Shown here: piece by piece, positions 44,881 through 55,439 of the stretch
Layout: each line of letters starts with the position of its first letter
Numbering within the stretch: position 1 is the stretch's first letter
From: Photobacterium sp. JCM 19050
GTDB lineage: Bacteria > Pseudomonadota > Gammaproteobacteria > Enterobacterales > Vibrionaceae
Assembly (NCBI GenBank): GCA_001310455.1
Contig: BAXG01000023.1
Location: 22,694 to 86,693, forward strand
Direction of reading: 5' to 3'
DNA: 64,000 bases
Notes under the pieces: generated by a model
Told to the model about the DNA's origin: nothing
What the model saw: the letters and a program-made list of their open reading frames with translations, nothing else
Databases searched by the model: none
Translations under genes and position numbers: made by a program

Positions 44881-44904
44881 AAGGGGGCAATTTGCCCCTT
44901 TTGG
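44881..44904 (+). terminator. Terminator of the purine permease
   Basis: aagggggcaa / tttgcccctt stem followed by tt and gg; moderate T tract. Confidence 0.6.
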
Positions 44905-45028
44905 CTGTTTATGCGTTGAGTAGAAACGAAATAGTCAGTTGTAACTTTTTTTCACATTTGGCTGGAGAAGCCATGATGATTTCGTTACCCTGCTAGCACG
45001 CAAGAAAACAGGACGAAGACTAAACAAA

Positions 45029-46309
45029 ATGGAGAGCCTGACGTTAAAGCCCATTTCACGGGTTCAGGGTGAAATTAACCTTCCCGGTTCAAAAAGTGTT
45101 TCCAACCGCGCGTTACTTCTCGCCGCTTTGGCGAAGGGTACAACCCGTTTGACCAACCTCCTCGACAGCGACGATATCCGTCATATGCTGACAGCACTGA
45201 AGCAACTCGGTGTGAGCTATACGCTGTCTGACGACAAAACAGAGTGTGTGGTTGAAGGTTTGGGCGGACCTTTTCCGTCAACGGATTCTTTTGAACTCTA
45301 TTTAGGCAATGCGGGGACAGCCATGCGACCTTTGGCGGCTGCGTTGTGTCTGGGCGCTGGCGAATACGTGCTCACTGGTGAACCCCGCATGAAAGAGCGC
45401 CCCATTGGTCATTTGGTAGATGCTTTGCGTGAGGCCGGTGCGGAGATTTCCTATCTGGAAAATACCGACTACCCCCCACTAAAAATTCAGGGAACCGGTT
45501 TAAAGGGCGGGGAAGTCAGTGTTGATGGCTCCATTTCAAGCCAGTTTCTCACTGCTCTGTTGATGCTGCGCCACTTAGTCAAGGCGATATGGTTATCCGT
45601 ATTGACGGTGAATTGGTATCCAAACCCTATATTGATATCACGTTGCACATCATGGCGCAGTTTGGTGTCGAGGTTGAAAATAGCAACTACCAGTTGTTCA
45701 CCGTGAAAGGCGGGCAACAATACCAGTCCCGGGTGATTTCCTTGTCGAGGGAGATGCGTCTTCTGCATCCTACTTCCTGGCGGCAGCAGCCATTAAAGGT
45801 GGTGAAATTAAGGTCACCGGCATTGGGCGTAAGAGCATCCAGGGTGATGTGGCCTTCGCTGATGCACTCTCTGCGATGGGGGCTGAGATAGAGTGGGGGA
45901 TGATTACGTGATCTCCCGCTGTGGTGAGCTAAATGCCGTGGATATGGATTTCAACCACATCCCGGATGCGGCTATGACCATTGCGACAGCGGCATTGTTT
46001 GCCAAAGGCACAACGTCTATCCGTAACGTTTATAACTGGCGGGTGAAAGAAACAGACCGGCTTGCGGCTATGGCGACTGAGCTAAGGAAGGTTGGCGCTG
46101 AAGTCGAAGAAGGTGATGATTACATCACTATTACACCTCCGGAATCTCTGACGCACGCAGCGATTGATACCTACAATGACCATCGCATGGCAATGTGTTT
46201 TTCCCTTGTGGCGCTCAGTGATACGCCGGTCACTATCAATGACCCGGGCTGTACATCTAAAACTTTCCCGGATTACTTCGAAAAGTTGGAAAGTATCTGC
46301 CAGCGCTAA
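45029..46309 (+). CDS. aroA: EPSP synthase (three frameshifts)
   Basis: 3-phosphoshikimate 1-carboxyvinyltransferase, the sixth step of the shikimate pathway and the target of glyphosate. 427 residues after repair, exactly the E. coli length. [17 protein letters not shown] near the start, [18 protein letters not shown] (the sensitive-type class I PEP loop), [12 protein letters not shown], and [24 protein letters not shown] near the C-terminus. Frames change at 45565 (ATGCTG needs ATGGCTG), 45728-45730 (TCCCGGG needs TCCCCGGG) and 45895-45899 (five G where six are needed, EWGDDYV). Confidence 0.95.
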
Positions 46310-46327
46310 ACGGCGAATTAAAAAGGG

Positions 46328-46364
46328 AAGCGGCCTGTCAGGTATCTGACAGGCCGCTTTTCTA
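46328..46364 (+). terminator. Terminator of aroA
   Basis: Fourteen-base perfect arms (aagcggcctgtcag / ctgacaggccgctt), then tttcta. Confidence 0.85.
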
Positions 46365-46434
46365 TTTATAGGAATTTAGGCAAAGAAAGTTTTGGCCGTC
46401 TGGTGAATAGATGGGATTTTGGTCACAACTTCTT

Positions 46435-46440
46435 TATAAT
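46435..46440 (+). promoter_or_regulatory. Candidate cmk -10 box
   Basis: Exact TATAAT about 100 bp before cmk. The -35 region (tgggat) at 17 bp is weak. Confidence 0.4.
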
Positions 46441-46540
46441 AAGTGCCGGATTTTCCATTGTCCGGATGGAACGCCTCGCTAAAGTGGGTGTCATATTTGC
46501 CGGACAACACAAACCCAAAACGAGAAAGTTGGAGAAGTCT

Positions 46541-47224
46541 ATGTCAGGTAGTGCACCCATTATCACCGTTGATGGCCCAAGTGGAGCTGGCAAAGGTACG
46601 CTTTGTATGCTGTTGGCGGAAAAACTGGGATGGCATTTGTTAGACTCCGGCGCTATCTATCGTGTGTTGGCGCTAGCTGCAATTCACCACAGTGTGGATA
46701 CCGAATCTGAAGATGCGCTGGTTCCTCTGGCGGTCAGCCTGGACGTTCAGTTCAAGGCGGAGGGTGAACTGGTAAAAGTCATCCTGGAAGGTGAAGACGT
46801 TTCACGTACTTTGCGCACCGAAGAAGTTGGCAATGCGGCTTCGAAGATCGCTGCTTTGCCACGTGTCCGTGAAGCGTTGCTTCGCCGTCAGCGTGCGTTT
46901 GCAGATGCCCCCGGATTGGTGGCTGACGGCCGTGATATGGGTACCGTTGTGTTTACCGGTGCCGAGGTAAAAATCTTCCTCGATGCAAGCGCGGAAGAAC
47001 GCGCGAATCGCCGCATGAAACAGTTGCAAGAAAAGGGGTTAGATGTTAGCTTTGACCACCTTTTGAAAGAAATAGAGGAACGTGACTATCGCGACAGAAA
47101 TCGTGCTGTTGCGCCGTTACGTCCCGCCGAGGATGCACTGGTTATCGACTCAACCAGCCTGACCATCGAGCAGGTACTGGAAAAGGTGCTATCCTTCGCA
47201 GAGTCCAAACTGTCCGCAGCATAA
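46541..47224 (+). CDS. cmk: Cytidylate kinase
   Basis: Phosphorylates CMP and dCMP. 227 residues, identical in length to E. coli. P-loop [56 protein letters not shown] and [23 protein letters not shown]. An upstream in-frame ATG adds 46 residues with no homology; ATG 46541 has ggagaag upstream. Followed by rpsA 101 bp later, the conserved cmk-rpsA-ihfB order. Intact. Confidence 0.97.
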   Translation: MSGSAPIITVDGPSGAGKGTLCMLLAEKLGWHLLDSGAIYRVLALAAIHHSVDTESEDALVPLAVSLDVQFKAEGELVKVILEGEDVSRTLRTEEVGNAASKIAALPRVREALLRRQRAFADAPGLVADGRDMGTVVFTGAEVKIFLDASAEERANRRMKQLQEKGLDVSFDHLLKEIEERDYRDRNRAVAPLRPAEDALVIDSTSLTIEQVLEKVLSFAESKLSAA

Positions 47225-47325
47225 GTTGTAGGGCAAAAATCAGCGTCAAGGACGATGGCTGATATTATTAACAACCCCACGCGGTAGGACACCCGTGGAC
47301 GTTTAATTAACTGAAGATTGAATCA
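47225..47325 (+). promoter_or_regulatory. rpsA leader region
   Basis: 101 bp between cmk and rpsA with a ccacgcgg-type stem near 47278-47299. In E. coli the rpsA leader is folded and bound by S1 for autoregulation; a similar role here is inference. Confidence 0.35.
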
Positions 47326-48993
47326 ATGACTGAATCTTTTGCTCAACTCTTTGAAGAGTCCCTGAAAGAACTCGAAACTCGCCCAGGTGCGATCGTTAAA
47401 GGTACTGTAGTTTCTATCGCGAACGGTTTCGTTCTGGTAGACGCAGGCCTGAAATCAGAATCAGCAATTCCAGCTGAGCAGTTCAAAAACGCTGCTGGCG
47501 AACTGGAAATCGAAGTTGGTTCTGAAGTTGACGTAGCTCTGGACGCAGTTGAAGACGGTTTCGGTGAGACTCAGCTTTCTCGTGAGAAAGCGAAGCGCCA
47601 CGAAGCTTGGATCCAACTGGAGAAAGCTTACGAGAACGCTGAAACTGTTATGGGTGTTATCAACGGTAAAGTTAAAGGTGGCTTCACTGTTGAACTGAAC
47701 GGCATCCGTGCGTTCCTGCCAGGTTCACTGGTAGACGTTCGTCCAGTACGTGACACTGCTCACCTGGAAGGCAAAGAGCTTGAGTTCAAAGTAATCAAGC
47801 TGGACCAGAAGCGCAACAACGTTGTTGTTTCTCGCCGTGCTGTTATCGAATCTGAAAACAGCCAAGAGCGCGACGAACTGCTGGCTACTCTGCAGGAAGG
47901 TCAGGAAGTTAAGGGTATCGTTAAGAACCTGACTGACTACGGTGCATTCGTAGATCTGGGCGGCGTTGACGGCCTGCTGCACATCACTGACATGGCGTGG
48001 AAGCGCGTTAAGCACCCATCAGAAATCGTTAACGTTGGCGACGAGATCGCAGTTAAGGTTCTGAAGTTCGACCGTGAGCGTACTCGCGTATCTCTGGGTC
48101 TGAAGCAACTGGGTGAAGATCCATGGGTTGCTATCGCTAAGCGTTACCCAGAAGGCACTAAGCTGTCTGGTCGCGTAACCAACCTGACTGACTACGGCTG
48201 CTTCGTAGAAATCGAAGAAGGTGTTGAAGGTCTGGTACACGTTTCAGAAATGGATTGGACCAACAAGAACATCCACCCATCTAAAGTTGTTAACGTGGGT
48301 GACGAAGTTGAAGTTATGGTTCTGGATATCGACGAAGAACGTCGTCGTATCAGCCTGGGTCTGAAGCAGTGTAAAGCTAACCCTTGGCAGCAGTTCGCAG
48401 AAACTCACGCTAAGAACGACCAAGTAACTGGTAAGATCAAGTCTATCACTGACTTCGGTATCTTCATCGGTCTGGACGGCGGCATCGACGGTCTGGTTCA
48501 CCTGTCTGACATCAGCTGGAACATGCCAGGTGAAGAAGCAGTTCGCGAATTCAAGAAAGGCGACGAAATCACTGCAGTAGTTCTGCAAGTCGACGCTGAG
48601 CGCGAGCGCATCTCTCTGGGCGTGAAGCAAATGGAAGAAGACCCATTCAACAACTTCATGGCAGCTAACAAGAAAGGCGCTATCGTTAAAGGTAAGGTAA
48701 CTGCCGTTGACGCTAAAGGTGCAACTATTGAGCTGGCTGAAGGCGTAGAAGGTTACATCCGCGCTTCTGAAGCTTCACGTGACCGTGTTGAAGACGCAAC
48801 TCTGGTTCTGTCTGTTGGCGACGAGCTGGACGCTAAGTTCACTGGCGTTGACCGCAAGAACCGCGTAATCAACCTGTCTGTACGTGCGAAAGACGAAGCT
48901 GACGAGCAAGAAGCAATGGCTGCCCTGAACAAGCAGGAAGACACTGTTGTTTCTGCTATGGCTGAAGCTTTCAAAGCAGCTAAAGGCGAATAA
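47326..48993 (+). CDS. rpsA: 30S ribosomal protein S1
   Basis: Binds mRNA at the ribosome platform and helps start translation of structured messages. 555 residues (E. coli 557) made of six S1/OB repeats, recognisable by repeated [26 protein letters not shown] and [27 protein letters not shown] segments. Codon use is strikingly biased (Leu almost all CTG, Val GTT/GTA, Gly GGT/GGC), as expected for a very highly expressed gene. Intact. Confidence 0.98.
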   Translation: MTESFAQLFEESLKELETRPGAIVKGTVVSIANGFVLVDAGLKSESAIPAEQFKNAAGELEIEVGSEVDVALDAVEDGFGETQLSREKAKRHEAWIQLEKAYENAETVMGVINGKVKGGFTVELNGIRAFLPGSLVDVRPVRDTAHLEGKELEFKVIKLDQKRNNVVVSRRAVIESENSQERDELLATLQEGQEVKGIVKNLTDYGAFVDLGGVDGLLHITDMAWKRVKHPSEIVNVGDEIAVKVLKFDRERTRVSLGLKQLGEDPWVAIAKRYPEGTKLSGRVTNLTDYGCFVEIEEGVEGLVHVSEMDWTNKNIHPSKVVNVGDEVEVMVLDIDEERRRISLGLKQCKANPWQQFAETHAKNDQVTGKIKSITDFGIFIGLDGGIDGLVHLSDISWNMPGEEAVREFKKGDEITAVVLQVDAERERISLGVKQMEEDPFNNFMAANKKGAIVKGKVTAVDAKGATIELAEGVEGYIRASEASRDRVEDATLVLSVGDELDAKFTGVDRKNRVINLSVRAKDEADEQEAMAALNKQEDTVVSAMAEAFKAAKGE

Positions 48994-49002
48994 TTCGCAT
49001 AA

Positions 49003-49026
49003 TTGAGGGGGAAATTTCCCCCTCAA
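49003..49026 (+). terminator. Palindrome between rpsA and ihfB
   Basis: Perfect inverted repeat with 12-base arms (ttgagggggaaa / tttccccctcaa) and no spacer. No T tract, so probably an attenuating or RNA-end-protecting hairpin after rpsA. Confidence 0.5.
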
Positions 49027-49030
49027 TGGC

Positions 49031-49036
49031 TATAAT
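49031..49036 (+). promoter_or_regulatory. Candidate ihfB -10 box
   Basis: Exact TATAAT 32 bp before the ihfB start and just after the rpsA hairpin. The -35 region is poor, so an activator or an extended element may be needed. Confidence 0.4.
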
Positions 49037-49068
49037 GTTGAGAAACATACTAAAATAGCGGGGTATCT

Positions 49069-49353
49069 ATGACCAAGTCTGAACTGATTGAACGTTTGTG
49101 CAATCAACAGAGTCACCTGTCTGCAAAGCAGGTTGAAGATGCTGTCAAGGAAGTCCTTGAACATATGGCAAAGACTTTGGAATCAGGCGATCGCATCGAG
49201 ATTCGTGGCTTTGGTAGTTTCTCTTTGCACTATCGTGCGCCACGCGTGGGTCGCAATCCAAAGACAGGTGATAAAGTTGAACTGGACGGCAAGTACGTTC
49301 CTCACTTCAAGCCTGGTAAAGAGTTGCGCGACCGCGTGGACATCTATAGCTAA
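49069..49353 (+). CDS. ihfB: Integration host factor, beta subunit
   Basis: DNA-bending nucleoid protein acting as heterodimer with IhfA. 94 residues, as in E. coli. Start [30 protein letters not shown]-family arm [44 protein letters not shown] (49200-49340). Intact. Confidence 0.98.
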   Translation: MTKSELIERLCNQQSHLSAKQVEDAVKEVLEHMAKTLESGDRIEIRGFGSFSLHYRAPRVGRNPKTGDKVELDGKYVPHFKPGKELRDRVDIYS

Positions 49354-49369
49354 GCGAGATTCGATTGAA

Positions 49370-49402
49370 AAAACGGCATGCATCAGGTATGCCGTTTTTT
49401 TT
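49370..49402 (+). terminator. Terminator of ihfB
   Basis: aaaacggcat / atgccgtttt stem followed by a long T run. Confidence 0.85.
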
Positions 49403-49534
49403 ACCTGTTTTCGATGGTCTGACAAGTGAATTTACTGCATAATCGGCAGGTTAGCTCAGTGAAACCGGGCAGCCCGAAGTTCTTCCTCTCCTCAGCACGG
49501 TTTCACAGGATTAAAGGATAAAAAGGATAATATT

Positions 49535-49818
49535 GTGAAGGTATTGAGCATCGTCATTTTAGTTGTCTTTTTCCTGGTAGCGCTGGCGTTGGGCTCAGTG
49601 AACCAGGATTGGTAGGTTTTAATTTCCTCGCTGCTCAGGGCGAATTCCGTCTGTCTACTTTATTGGGTGGTGCTTTTGGCCTCGGTTTTATCCTCGGCTG
49701 GCTTGTATGCGGTTTGCTTTATGTTCGTGCCCGCTTCTCTGCCCGTCGTTTACAGAAACAAGTCAACAAACAGCAGCAGGAACTCGATAAGCTGCGCACG
49801 GAGCCAGTTAAGGAATAA
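49535..49818 (+). CDS. lapA: Lipopolysaccharide assembly protein LapA (one frameshift)
   Basis: Small inner-membrane protein working with LapB in controlling LpxC turnover and LPS assembly. About 94 residues after repair. TM1 VLSIVILVVFFLVALALG, TM2 LLGGAFGLGFILGWLVCGLL, then a coiled-coil tail (RRLQKQVNKQQQELDKLRT). The start is GTG 49535 with aagga upstream. The frame breaks at 49609-49610, where TT should be TTT (NQDLVGFNFLAAQGEF). Three bases separate it from lapB. Confidence 0.9.
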
Positions 49819-49821
49819 TCC

Positions 49822-50991
49822 ATGCTGGAGTTGCTGTTTCTGTTACTTCCAATTGCTGCTGGCTATGGCTGGTATATGGGTAACAGGAATGCCCGACACC
49901 AACGCGAAGAGAAGTCTCACCAAATATCCCGGCAGTATGTCACTGGTCTGAACCTGATACTTTCAGACCAGTCGGATAAAGCTGTCGATCTCTTCATCGA
50001 ACTGTTGCAGGTCGATAACGAAACCATAGATACCCATCTGGCGTTGGGTAACCTTTTCCGAAGCCGTGGTGAAGTCGACCGCGCAATCCGCATCCACCAG
50101 AATTTGATTGCACGTCCTAATCTGACCACCGACCAACGAAACCTTGCACTTCAGCAACTGGCAAAAGACTATATGGTTGCCGGTTTCTTTGACCGCGCCG
50201 AAAAGATTTTTTCCCAACTACTGGATGAGCCGGACTACCGTGAATCTGCGCTTCGCCAATTGTTGGCTATCTATCAACAGACCCGGGAGTGGGATCGCGC
50301 CATCGATATGGCGACGCAGTTGGTTAAGTTAGGTAAAACCAAGCTCAGACGGGACATAGGACATTTCTGGTGCGAGTTGGCAATGTTGTCCATTGCTGCA
50401 GGTGAAACCTCCCAGGCGAGGCAACAGCTTAAAAAGGCAATGTCTTCCGACAAAAGCTGTGTCAGAGCGAGTCTGATGATTGCCAAAATGGAAATGCAGC
50501 AGGATGACTATAAATCCGCGGTTAGAAGTCTCGAGCACATCATCGAGCAAGATATCGACTTTGCCAGTGAAGCATTGCCGCTGTTGGTAACCTGCTACAG
50601 TCATCTTAAGAAAGACAACCAACTTACACGTTTTCTTAACTACTGTATTGAGAAAGGGGCGGGTGCGAGCGCTGAATTGATGTTGGCCGACAATATCAAA
50701 AAATCGCAGGGAAATGCGATGGCGCAAAACTACCTTACCCGTCAGTTAACCCGGAACCCAACCATGAAGGGGTTCCACCATCTCATGAAATACCATGTGG
50801 ATGAAGCGGAAAATGAGCGTGCCCGTGACAGCCTGAAGACACTCAAAGGTCTGGTAGGTGAACACATCAAGATTAAGCCGCGATACCGCTGCCGCCAGTG
50901 TGGGTTCTCAACCCATTCCCTTTACTGGCATTGCCCGTCTTGTAAGAGCTGGGGCACGATAAAGCCAATTCGTGGCCTGGATGGAGAGTGA
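49822..50991 (+). CDS. lapB: Lipopolysaccharide assembly protein LapB
   Basis: Also called YciM. Membrane-anchored TPR protein that recruits FtsH to degrade LpxC and so sets LPS level. 389 residues, identical to E. coli. N-terminal membrane helix MLELLFLLLPIAAGYGWYMG, about nine TPR motifs (SDKAVDLFIELLQVDNETID, TREWDRAIDMATQLVKLGK), and a C-terminal rubredoxin-like metal knuckle CRQCGFSTHSLYWHCPSC. Intact and coupled to lapA. Confidence 0.97.
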   Translation: MLELLFLLLPIAAGYGWYMGNRNARHQREEKSHQISRQYVTGLNLILSDQSDKAVDLFIELLQVDNETIDTHLALGNLFRSRGEVDRAIRIHQNLIARPNLTTDQRNLALQQLAKDYMVAGFFDRAEKIFSQLLDEPDYRESALRQLLAIYQQTREWDRAIDMATQLVKLGKTKLRRDIGHFWCELAMLSIAAGETSQARQQLKKAMSSDKSCVRASLMIAKMEMQQDDYKSAVRSLEHIIEQDIDFASEALPLLVTCYSHLKKDNQLTRFLNYCIEKGAGASAELMLADNIKKSQGNAMAQNYLTRQLTRNPTMKGFHHLMKYHVDEAENERARDSLKTLKGLVGEHIKIKPRYRCRQCGFSTHSLYWHCPSCKSWGTIKPIRGLDGE

Positions 50992-51003
50992 TCAGGAGAT
51001 ATG

Positions 51004-51702
51004 ATGCAAGACCCTAAAGTTATAGTTGCACTGGATTACGCAAACAAGGATGACGCGCTGGCGTTCGTTGACCGGTTGGTACCGGGCAGTTGCCACCTGA
51101 AAGTGGGCAAGGAAATGTTCACATTGTTCGGTCCAGAGTTTGTGCGTGCTTTACATCAACGGGGTCACAGCGTCTTTCTGGACCTGAAATTCCATGATAT
51201 CCCAAACACATGCGCGCGCGCTGTCGCAGCAGCAGCAGAGCTGGGTGTCTGGATGGTGAACGTTCATGCAAGCGGTGGTGAACGTATGATGGTTGCGGCC
51301 CGCAAAGCGCTTGAGCCATACGGAAAAGATAAACCATTGCTGATTGGCGTAACTGTACTGACCAGCATGGAAGCGTCTGATTTGGCCGGTATCGGGATCA
51401 CCCGCGAACCTCAGGAGCATGTACTTTCTCTGGCAACCCTGACGAAAAACAGCGGCCTGGATGGTGTTGTCTGTTCTGCTCAGGAGTCTACCCTGTTGAA
51501 ATCTGCTTTGGGTACAGAATTCAAATTGGTGACACCGGGTATCCGACCTGCTGGCAGTGACGCTGGCGATCAGCGTCGTATCATGACGCCGGTTGATGCC
51601 GTCGCGGCGGGTTCAGATTACCTGGTTATTGGACGCCCAATTACCAAGTCTGAGGATCCGGCTGCTGTATTGGCAGCAATCAATGCCTCATTGCGTGTCT
51701 GA
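51004..51702 (+). CDS. pyrF: Orotidine 5'-phosphate decarboxylase
   Basis: Last step of UMP synthesis. 232 residues. Catalytic Lys-Asp array [12 protein letters not shown], plus [52 protein letters not shown] and [14 protein letters not shown]. Two adjacent ATGs: the second (51004) has better spacing to aggag, so it is preferred to 51001. Only 12 bp after lapB, so in the same operon. Intact. Confidence 0.97.
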   Translation: MQDPKVIVALDYANKDDALAFVDRLVPGSCHLKVGKEMFTLFGPEFVRALHQRGHSVFLDLKFHDIPNTCARAVAAAAELGVWMVNVHASGGERMMVAARKALEPYGKDKPLLIGVTVLTSMEASDLAGIGITREPQEHVLSLATLTKNSGLDGVVCSAQESTLLKSALGTEFKLVTPGIRPAGSDAGDQRRIMTPVDAVAAGSDYLVIGRPITKSEDPAAVLAAINASLRV

Positions 51703-51732
51703 GTAACCTACCCCAGCAGCACATGTAAACAC

Positions 51733-51770
51733 AAAAAGGCCGGTTTGATAGGAATCAAACCGGCCTTTTT
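51733..51770. terminator. Bidirectional terminator between pyrF and sapF
   Basis: Perfect 17-base arms (aaaaaggccggtttgat / atcaaaccggccttttt), the longest stem in the window. Confidence 0.9.
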
Positions 51771-51804
51771 ATGTCCAGAATACCCGGGAGATCCGGTGAG
51801 ATGA

Positions 51805-52612
51805 TTACTGGTTGTTGCAGTAGCGGGCTTTGCGGTCAAGGGACGGCGTGCTGAAATGGCTCTCCAGCAGGCGTTGGGTCAGGCTGTGCTGAGGGTCAGT
51901 AAATACCTGCTCTGTCGGGCCCTTTTCTACCACTTCACCGTCCTGCATCACAATCACCTTGTCAGAGATGTGTTTTACCATGCCCATGTGTTGTGACACG
52001 TAGATATAGGAAAGGCCCATCTCTTCCTGAAGCTCCAACAGCAGGTTGATGATTTGTGAGCGCATGGACATGTCTAGGCCATTTAGTGCCTCATCAGCAA
52101 CAATGACACATGCTGCAGGATCAGAGCCTTGCCAGGGAGACACGTTGCTTTTGTCCGGTTGCCAGCATCTGCGGATAGAAGTGCGCGTGTTCCGGTAAAA
52201 GGCCAACACGGCGAAGAGTGCTGTAGATTCGCTTCTCCCGCTCCTGAGGCGTCATGTTGGTATTTCGCTTCAGTGGCCCCTCAAGGATCGAGCCAATACG
52301 CAGACGTGGGTTGAGGGCAGTGTTTGGGTCCTGGAAGATCATCCGGATCAGTTTGCACCGGGTTTGGTAGTCACCGTGGGAAAGTAATTCGCCGTTGACC
52401 CGGATCTCACCGGATGTGGGCGCAGTCACCCCGGCCAGCATTTTTGCCAGTGTCGACTTACCTGAACCGTTCTCACCGATTAATGCCAGTGTCTGGCCAA
52501 CCTCGAGAGAAAACGAAATGGGCTTAATGGCTTCTACCGTGCGCCTTCCCAACAGGCTGGTGTGGTTGTAATAGTCTTTCTTCAGATCGGTGACTTCGAG
52601 CAGTGCTGTCAT
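51805..52612 (-). CDS. sapF: Sap transporter ATPase SapF (two frameshifts)
   Basis: One of two ATPase subunits of SapABCDF, linked to antimicrobial-peptide resistance in Salmonella and to putrescine export in E. coli. 269 residues after repair (E. coli 268). Walker [22 protein letters not shown] signature region [15 protein letters not shown], Walker [17 protein letters not shown] and the switch His in [13 protein letters not shown]. Frames change at 52127-52128 (coding AAGGCT needs AAGGGCT) and 52113 (CAGCATG needs CAGGCATG). Its start overlaps the sapD stop by four bases. Confidence 0.93.
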
Positions 52613-53603
52613 TTTTCTTGCTCCATATTCAGCGGGAAATGACAGCTGAACTTATGGTTCTTTACACGAAGGCTTTGCGGCACTTCCACACATTTACGTT
52701 GGGCATAGGGGCAACGTGGTCCCAACCGGCATCCAATAGGCAGGTGCTGGAGAGGAGGAATCGAACCGGGCAGCGTCTGCAAGTGGCTTTTGTGCGGGAT
52801 GTCTTTACTGAAATCAGGCATCGCCTTGAGCAGGGCTTCGGTATAGGGGTGATGTGGTGATTCGAGCAGTTGTTTCCGGCTGGCTGACTCCACTGACTGG
52901 CCGCAGTACATCACCGTAATCCTGTCAGACCATTGTGTCACCGTGGTGAGGTCATGGCTAATCAGCAAAATGGTGGTGTTCGCTAACTGGTTGGTGCGGC
53001 TGAGCAAGCGGAAGATCTGGGACTGGGTAATCGGATCCAGATCTGCTGTTGGCTCATCAGCAATCAGCAGGCGAGGGCGGTTGGCTATCGCCATGGCGAT
53101 CATCACCTTCTGGCACTCGCCGTCAGTCAACTCATAGGGATAAGAGTCCATCACCCGTTTATGGTCTTTAATACCGACCTTATGAAGCAAAGCAATGGAT
53201 TGCTGCTTGCGCCAGTTAAGGCGCTGCCACCAGTGACCGGAAAACGAATCGGATGGAATGGCTTCCTCCAACTGGCTGCCCACTGCTTCAGAAGGGTCAA
53301 GACAGGTACTTGGCTCCTGAAATACCATGCGATTTCACGGCCAACGATCTTGCGTCGCTCACGGGGAGACAGAGACAGTAAATCAACATTCCCCAAACGA
53401 AGACGGTCAGCACTCACGCGCCAGTTGTCTTTAGTCACACCGCAAATGGCTTTTGCTACCAAGCTTTTGCCGGAGCCGGACTCCCCGACCAGACCGCGGA
53501 TTTCCCCTTCATTGATGGTAAGGCTCATACGGTCGACGGCTTTTACCATGCCCTGTGGGGTATCGATTTCAATAGTCAGGTGTCTGATATCAAGTAACGG
53601 CAT
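52609..53603 (-). CDS. sapD: Sap transporter ATPase SapD (one frameshift)
   Basis: Second ATPase of the Sap system; in E. coli the same protein (TrkE) also energises Trk potassium uptake. 331 residues after repair (E. coli 330). Walker [20 protein letters not shown]-loop [13 protein letters not shown], signature [18 protein letters not shown] (a variant of LSGGQ), Walker [14 protein letters not shown], and the C-terminal Cys-rich dipeptide-transporter tail ([14 protein letters not shown]). The frame breaks at 53328, where coding GCATGG should be GCAATGG. Confidence 0.94.
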
Positions 53604-54487
53604 TACTCTGTACCTGCGTTAATTGCCTGGGTGATGCCACCACCCACCAGGTTAACCACTAAAACGCTGAACATGATTGTCAGCCCGGGCAGGGTCACTG
53701 TCCATGGGGCGTTGTATATAAGCTCCAGTGAATCGCGAAGCATTGCTCCCCATTCCGGAGACGGAGCCTGTGCACCAAGCTGAGAAAGCCCAGTGCGGCA
53801 ATATCAAGAATAGCCACTGACAATGCCCGGGTAGATTCTGTGCTCAGCACCGTCAGGATGTTGGGCAGGATGGAGTGATAAAGCAAATAAGCCGAGTTTG
53901 CGCCGTCAAGTCGGGCTGCCACGATATAGTCTTTCTCTACCTCCCGGTGAACGGCAGTGTAAACCGCCCGGATAAAGCGCGGGATAAGTGCCAGCCACAC
54001 GGCAAGTAAGATCGTGGTTTCTCCAGGCCGAAGAATGCCACTACGATAATGGCCAGCAAGATGGTTGGAATCGAGAGCACGGTATCGAGAACGTGATTAA
54101 GCACGCTGGAGACAAGGCCGCGGGTCATACCGGCCAGCACACCAATCAGGGAGCCGACAACAGCTGATGAAAACGCAATGACAATGGCATAGCCGAATGT
54201 CAGGGGGATCCCATGATAAGGCGCGACAGCACATCGCGGGTCAAATCATCGGTACCGAGGAAAAACTCTACGCGACCAGTGCTGTCCCAGGATGGCGGGA
54301 TTAACAAGACGCCGGTTTGGTGCTGCGGATCATAAGGAGCCAGCCACGGGGCGAAAATCGTGGTAAACAGCAGAGCACAAAGACACCAGAAACCGAACAT
54401 TGCCGGTGTGTTGGAACGGAAAGCATGCCAGGAGCGTGACAGCTGGGTTGGGATCTGCTCTTCCTGATAAACGTTATTTGTTGGCAT
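53603..54487 (-). CDS. sapC: Sap transporter permease SapC (three frameshifts)
   Basis: Inner-membrane permease of the Sap ABC system. 295 residues after repair (E. coli 296). Membrane segments begin [20 protein letters not shown]; the EAA loop for ATPase docking is [20 protein letters not shown]. It ends [12 protein letters not shown], whose TAA shares a base with the sapD ATG. Frames change at 54203-54207 (five C on the coding strand, six needed), 54018-54020 (GAAACC needs GAAAACC) and 53775-53776 (TTGGTG needs TTGGGTG). Confidence 0.92.
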
Positions 54488-55436
54488 ACCACTCTTTCCT
54501 TACCAGGGGATTGACAGCTGCACCGGCAAGTTCGGTGAGAATGTTCACCAGCAATACGGAGGTAGCCACGCTGATAACACCGGCCTGAATGGCAACGTGG
54601 TCTTGGTGCGCAATCGCATCAAGCAACCACCGTCCGATACCCGGCCAGTTAAAAATAAATTCCACAATAATTGCCAGCGTCAGCACCGTCGAAAATTGCA
54701 GACCCAGCTTCGGCAGCAAAGGGGGAAGGGCATTTTTCATAACGTGGCGACGGACAATCTCACTGCGGCTGAGGCCTTTGGTCGCAGCGGCTTTCACATA
54801 GTTTTGCGTCATTTCGTGCGCGACGGAGGCTTTCATCAACAGGATAACTTCCGTCATCGGGGCAATGGAAAGTACGATGGTCGGCAATATAAGGTGGCGA
54901 AGAATATCTTCCATTGCTGCTGATTGGTAAGGATGGGAAGACAACAAAACATCAATCAGCGCAAAGCCGGTAACTTGCGGAATTTCATACAATACATTGT
55001 ACTGCCCAGATACCGGGAGCCAGCCCAGGTTGAGCGAGAACAAGGTAATGAAGATTACGGCCATCCAGAATACCGGGACAGAAAAACCAATCAAGGTACC
55101 GAAAGAGATTGCGGTATCTGAAATGCCGCCTTTGTTGGCACCGGAAATGGTCCCCAAAGGAATTCCAAGGAGCAGGGCAAGCAGGAAAGCAAAGAAACAG
55201 AGCTCCAGTGTCGCAGGGAAAACAGCGATGACTTCAGCACTGGCTGATGCGCCTGACAAGGTTGTTCCCAGGTTTCCGGAAAACAGCTGTTGCAGGTAGT
55301 CGAACCAGCCACCCCAATAGCTGTGCTGGCTCCAAATGGATTCTGGGTCGAGGCGCAAAATACTGAAGCCCACCATTGACAGGATAAGCATGGTGATCAC
55401 AAAGAGGTTCAGGCGCCGGATGGTGTAAATCAGCAT
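54474..55436 (-). CDS. sapB: Sap transporter permease SapB
   Basis: Inner-membrane permease, 320 residues (E. coli 321). Start MLIYTIRRLNLFVITMLILS, six or so membrane segments, the binding-protein-dependent transport loop MTQNYVKAAATKGLSRSEIV and the C-terminal [15 protein letters not shown]. Overlaps sapC by 14 bp and follows sapA by 3 bp, consistent with one sapABCDF transcript. Intact. Confidence 0.96.
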   Translation of the reverse strand: MLIYTIRRLNLFVITMLILSMVGFSILRLDPESIWSQHSYWGGWFDYLQQLFSGNLGTTLSGASASAEVIAVFPATLELCFFAFLLALLLGIPLGTISGANKGGISDTAISFGTLIGFSVPVFWMAVIFITLFSLNLGWLPVSGQYNVLYEIPQVTGFALIDVLLSSHPYQSAAMEDILRHLILPTIVLSIAPMTEVILLMKASVAHEMTQNYVKAAATKGLSRSEIVRRHVMKNALPPLLPKLGLQFSTVLTLAIIVEFIFNWPGIGRWLLDAIAHQDHVAIQAGVISVATSVLLVNILTELAGAAVNPLVRKEWYANK

Positions 55437-55439
55437 CTG

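Noticed and set aside
46403..46540. Longer N-terminus for cmk
   Set aside because: The extension overlaps the promoter-like TATAAT and has no similarity to cytidylate kinases; ATG 46541 restores the exact 227-residue length.
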